64,000 nucleotides of DNA from an uncultured Helicobacter sp. (GTDB taxonomy: Bacteria; Campylobacterota; Campylobacteria; Campylobacterales; Helicobacteraceae), in assembly GCA_949298825.1 (NCBI GenBank), contig CASFYB010000002.1, forward strand, positions 62,001 to 126,000, read 5' to 3'. How positions within the stretch are numbered: position 1 is the stretch's first letter; each line of letters begins with the position of its first letter. Below, one piece after another: positions 61,659 to 64,000 of this stretch. Below the pieces are notes generated by a model. That model was not told the origin of the DNA. It saw only the letters and a program-made list of their open reading frames with translations, and did not search any database. Both the position numbers and the translations under genes were made by a program.

Positions 61659-63932
61659 TTGAAGGGCTTTATTGTTTTTCTGATTTTAACCATATGGCTC
61701 TCAGCAGAAGTAGCAGAGCAAAAAAAAGATGCCAATGGTAATAAAATCTTTGAGCTTTTAGCAGATAAAGTATATGCAGAAGGTGATAAAGTATATGCAG
61801 AAGGCAATGCGGTTTTATTTAATAATGATGTTTATGTAATAGCTAAAAAGATTGTTTTTGATCGGGTAAAAAAGATAGCAGATATTAGCGGAAGTATCAA
61901 GATTTACAAAGGTGGGAATCTGTTTGCTAGTTCAGAGAAAACACAAATTCGCCTTGATGATAAATATGCCCTTATTGAGCCATTTTATGTGCAAGATACT
62001 AAAAGTGGTATGTGGGTTGGTGCCTTAAGTGCAAGCGATGAAGATGGGGTTTATAGCTTTAAAAAAGCAGTGATCTCTGGTTGCAGTATCGAGCGTCCTA
62101 TTTGGCATATGAATATTAGCTCTGGTCATTTTGATAGTAAGAAATCCAGGCTTAGCATTTGGAATCCTACTATTTATCTTGGAGATGTCCCTATTTTTTA
62201 TTTTCCTTATTTAAGAGTATCTACTAATAATGAAAGGTCAAGCGGTTTTCTTTTCCCAGGATTTGGCTCATCAAATCATGATGGTTTTGTTTTAACCCAA
62301 CCATTTTATATCGCCCCGCAGAACTTCTGGGATATGACAATATCTCCTCAGGTGCGTACAAGTCGTGGTGCGGGTGCTTCTTTAGAGCTTAGAGCGGTTA
62401 ACTCTTCAAATGATAACTTTTTGCTTAATGTAAAATACCTTTATAGTAATGATACTTATAGAAATTATTGGAATCTAAGAAATAAGCATGTATTTGGTTT
62501 TGATTTTTTGCACTCTAGTGCCAATGTCTTGCAAAAGTATTTTGGATTAAAAAATAGTCTTGATAATGGGATTTATCTTGACTTTTTGTATATGAATGAC
62601 TTGGATTATTTGCGTTTTGATAAGTATAATGCATTGATTACTGATGGTACAAGAGTTTCTAAAATTAATCTTTATTTACAGAGTGAAAATCATTACTATG
62701 GGCTTAATTTCCGCTATTTTCTAAACCTTAATAAAATTAGCAATGATACAACATTCCAAACTTTACCAACCTTGCAATATCATAAATACTTAAAGCCTCT
62801 TTTTTATAAGGGGCTTTTGTATTCTATTGATTATGAGATGAAAAATATAGCTAGAACAGTAGGGTATGGCTATGTAGAAAATAGTCTTTCTATTCCTGTT
62901 GGAATCCAATTTTCTCTTTTTAATAAGTGGCTTTCCTTTGGTGCATGGAGTGATTTTTATGTAAGTAATTTAGCAATATATAATCAGCAAAATAGTTTTA
63001 TTGGCGCAGGTTTTGAGAATTCAAAAACAGGTAATTATCTTTCGGCTAATTATACTTTTAACATTAATATGGATTTGGCAAAAGACTATAATAAAATTTT
63101 CCATATTATGCAATTTGATGTATCTTTTAGTGCACCTTATTTACGATATAGCAATGGATTATTAAACCCTATTTTTTTAAATAGTGCACCTGGTTATGTA
63201 GCTAATAAAGATGGTAGCTATACTATTAATGGTAGAATTTATGATGATTATTGGAATCCAATTATTATTAATGATTATGCTGCTGGATCCAGAGTGATAG
63301 ATCTTAAATTCTACCAGTATTTTTATGGTGCTGGAGGCAGGGAGCTTTTTTATTGGAGGATGTATGAGAGGTTGAATCTAGATGATTCTATTTCATTTTA
63401 TCGTCTGCCATTAGAAAATAAAATCGGGTTTTCCCCAATAGATGGATTAGATATTTCTAGCATTATTTCTTATTCATTTTTTTGGCAAAATTTCCAAGAA
63501 GTTTCACTAAGTGCAAGCTATCGCCATAAATATCTTTATAGTTCGCTCACCTATTATATTAAAAACCAATTCTCTGACTTGACTACTTTGAAGCAGGAGA
63601 CCACTGCTAACAACTTAAGTTTTTCCTTTAGCAATGACTTTGGTTACTTTGGCCTTGCAGCATCATTGAATTTAAATTTTAATAATCTCAAGCAGTATAA
63701 TGGGGATCTTTCATCTATCATTACAAATTGGTCAATTGGGATTTTCAAAAATATTCGTTGCTTTGGTTTTGGCTTAAAGCTAGCTTCCACTAGGACGCCT
63801 ATTTTGACTAATGATTCCACAGCTAGTGGAGGGTTTGCTACTAGTGTTTTAAATAATACTTATCTAAAATTTGAATTTAGCTTCTCTCCTTTGGCACAAA
63901 GTGGTCTTACCTATAGATTTTATAATCAATAG
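61659..63932 (+). CDS. lptD: LPS-assembly protein LptD
   Basis: A 757-aa outer-membrane protein that inserts LPS into the outer leaflet together with LptE. A signal peptide of about 17 residues, an LptA-like beta-taco domain (about 25-190) and a large C-terminal barrel with many Tyr and Asn are visible. It starts at TTG. The codons near 36-49 contain a perfect 21-bp tandem repeat (DKVYAEG twice, 61764-61805). The last strand ends shortly after YRFYNQ. Confidence 0.9.
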   Translation: MKGFIVFLILTIWLSAEVAEQKKDANGNKIFELLADKVYAEGDKVYAEGNAVLFNNDVYVIAKKIVFDRVKKIADISGSIKIYKGGNLFASSEKTQIRLDDKYALIEPFYVQDTKSGMWVGALSASDEDGVYSFKKAVISGCSIERPIWHMNISSGHFDSKKSRLSIWNPTIYLGDVPIFYFPYLRVSTNNERSSGFLFPGFGSSNHDGFVLTQPFYIAPQNFWDMTISPQVRTSRGAGASLELRAVNSSNDNFLLNVKYLYSNDTYRNYWNLRNKHVFGFDFLHSSANVLQKYFGLKNSLDNGIYLDFLYMNDLDYLRFDKYNALITDGTRVSKINLYLQSENHYYGLNFRYFLNLNKISNDTTFQTLPTLQYHKYLKPLFYKGLLYSIDYEMKNIARTVGYGYVENSLSIPVGIQFSLFNKWLSFGAWSDFYVSNLAIYNQQNSFIGAGFENSKTGNYLSANYTFNINMDLAKDYNKIFHIMQFDVSFSAPYLRYSNGLLNPIFLNSAPGYVANKDGSYTINGRIYDDYWNPIIINDYAAGSRVIDLKFYQYFYGAGGRELFYWRMYERLNLDDSISFYRLPLENKIGFSPIDGLDISSIISYSFFWQNFQEVSLSASYRHKYLYSSLTYYIKNQFSDLTTLKQETTANNLSFSFSNDFGYFGLAASLNLNFNNLKQYNGDLSSIITNWSIGIFKNIRCFGFGLKLASTRTPILTNDSTASGGFATSVLNNTYLKFEFSFSPLAQSGLTYRFYNQ
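61764..61805 (+). repeat. 21-bp tandem duplication in lptD
   Basis: A unit beginning GATAAAGTATATGCAGAAGG occurs twice head to tail with a period of 21 bases, adding seven residues (DKVYAEG) in frame in the periplasmic domain. The reading frame is kept. Confidence 0.8.
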
Positions 63933-63970
63933 AGGGCTTTTAAATTTTGGATAATAGGGGTTATTTGCGA

Positions 63971-63976
63971 TATAAT
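63971..63976 (+). promoter_or_regulatory. -10 element for a gene beyond the window
   Basis: GCGATATAAT near the right edge, followed by a T run, is a good promoter for a gene starting after 64000. No start codon with a ribosome site is seen in the last bases. Confidence 0.4.
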
Positions 63977-64000
63977 GTATTTTTTTTAAGGGTTAAGTAA

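Overview
The window is an AT-rich, densely coded bacterial chromosome segment from Campylobacterota, almost certainly a Helicobacter. Gene blocks follow the order I recall for H. pylori: truB-csrA-ispE-smpB-exbB-exbD; cheY1-prmA-ftsH-(Psd-like)-pssA-copA-copP; lspA-glmM-rpsT-prfA; recR-truD-htpX-folE; terC-corA-pgk-gap; ndk-DUF177-rpmF-plsX-fabH; purD-RDD-lptD. It does not look like H. pylori itself: it has a single-domain globin and argB, and no urease genes beside lspA.

Layout. 1-6.7 kb: globin, ttcA, an MFS transporter and a co-directional rdgB-to-exbD operon. 6.7-17.9 kb: an 11.2 kb genomic island in the 3' end of tRNA-Phe. It is bounded by 22-bp direct repeats and carries a decayed P4-type integrase. 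Its main cargo is a six-gene minus-strand type I restriction-modification operon: half-length HsdS, HsdM, HsdS, a HAD phosphatase with an unrecognised C-terminal domain, HsdR and a YgjP-type metallopeptidase. It also carries a small plus-strand cassette (a frameshifted gene, a 59-aa gene and a methyltransferase-like gene) and about 500 bp of repeat-rich non-coding DNA. 18-33.5 kb: DNA repair, chemotaxis, membrane lipid, copper and lipid-flippase genes, two tRNAs, ribB, prfA, rpsT, glmM, lspA and hemW. 33.5-42.3 kb: two small cytochromes c, folE, htpX, truD, alr, recR, dnaJ, tRNA-Val and a TonB-dependent receptor under a Fur box. 42.4-50.8 kb: argB, rpsA, bioB, a HIT protein, a class V aminotransferase, GDP-fucose synthase and a Wzk/PglK-type flippase. 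50.8-64 kb: terC, corA, glycolytic genes, hup, tRNA-Arg, ndk, fatty-acid and phospholipid start genes, a candidate 6S RNA upstream of purD, an RDD protein and lptD.

The most unusual region is the island. Between hsdM and hsdS lies a 31-codon reading frame coupled at both ends by ATGA overlaps. It spans a GC-rich hairpin that buries the hsdS Shine-Dalgarno sequence, which would tie HsdS synthesis to HsdM translation. The same operon carries a HAD phosphatase and a separate half-HsdS, neither of which is a standard type I component. The rest is mostly conserved housekeeping sequence. Exceptions are a Psd-like protein without catalytic residues, a degenerate GTP cyclohydrolase II domain, overlapping divergent promoters that share a -35 region, and a rod-like fold that fits 6S RNA.
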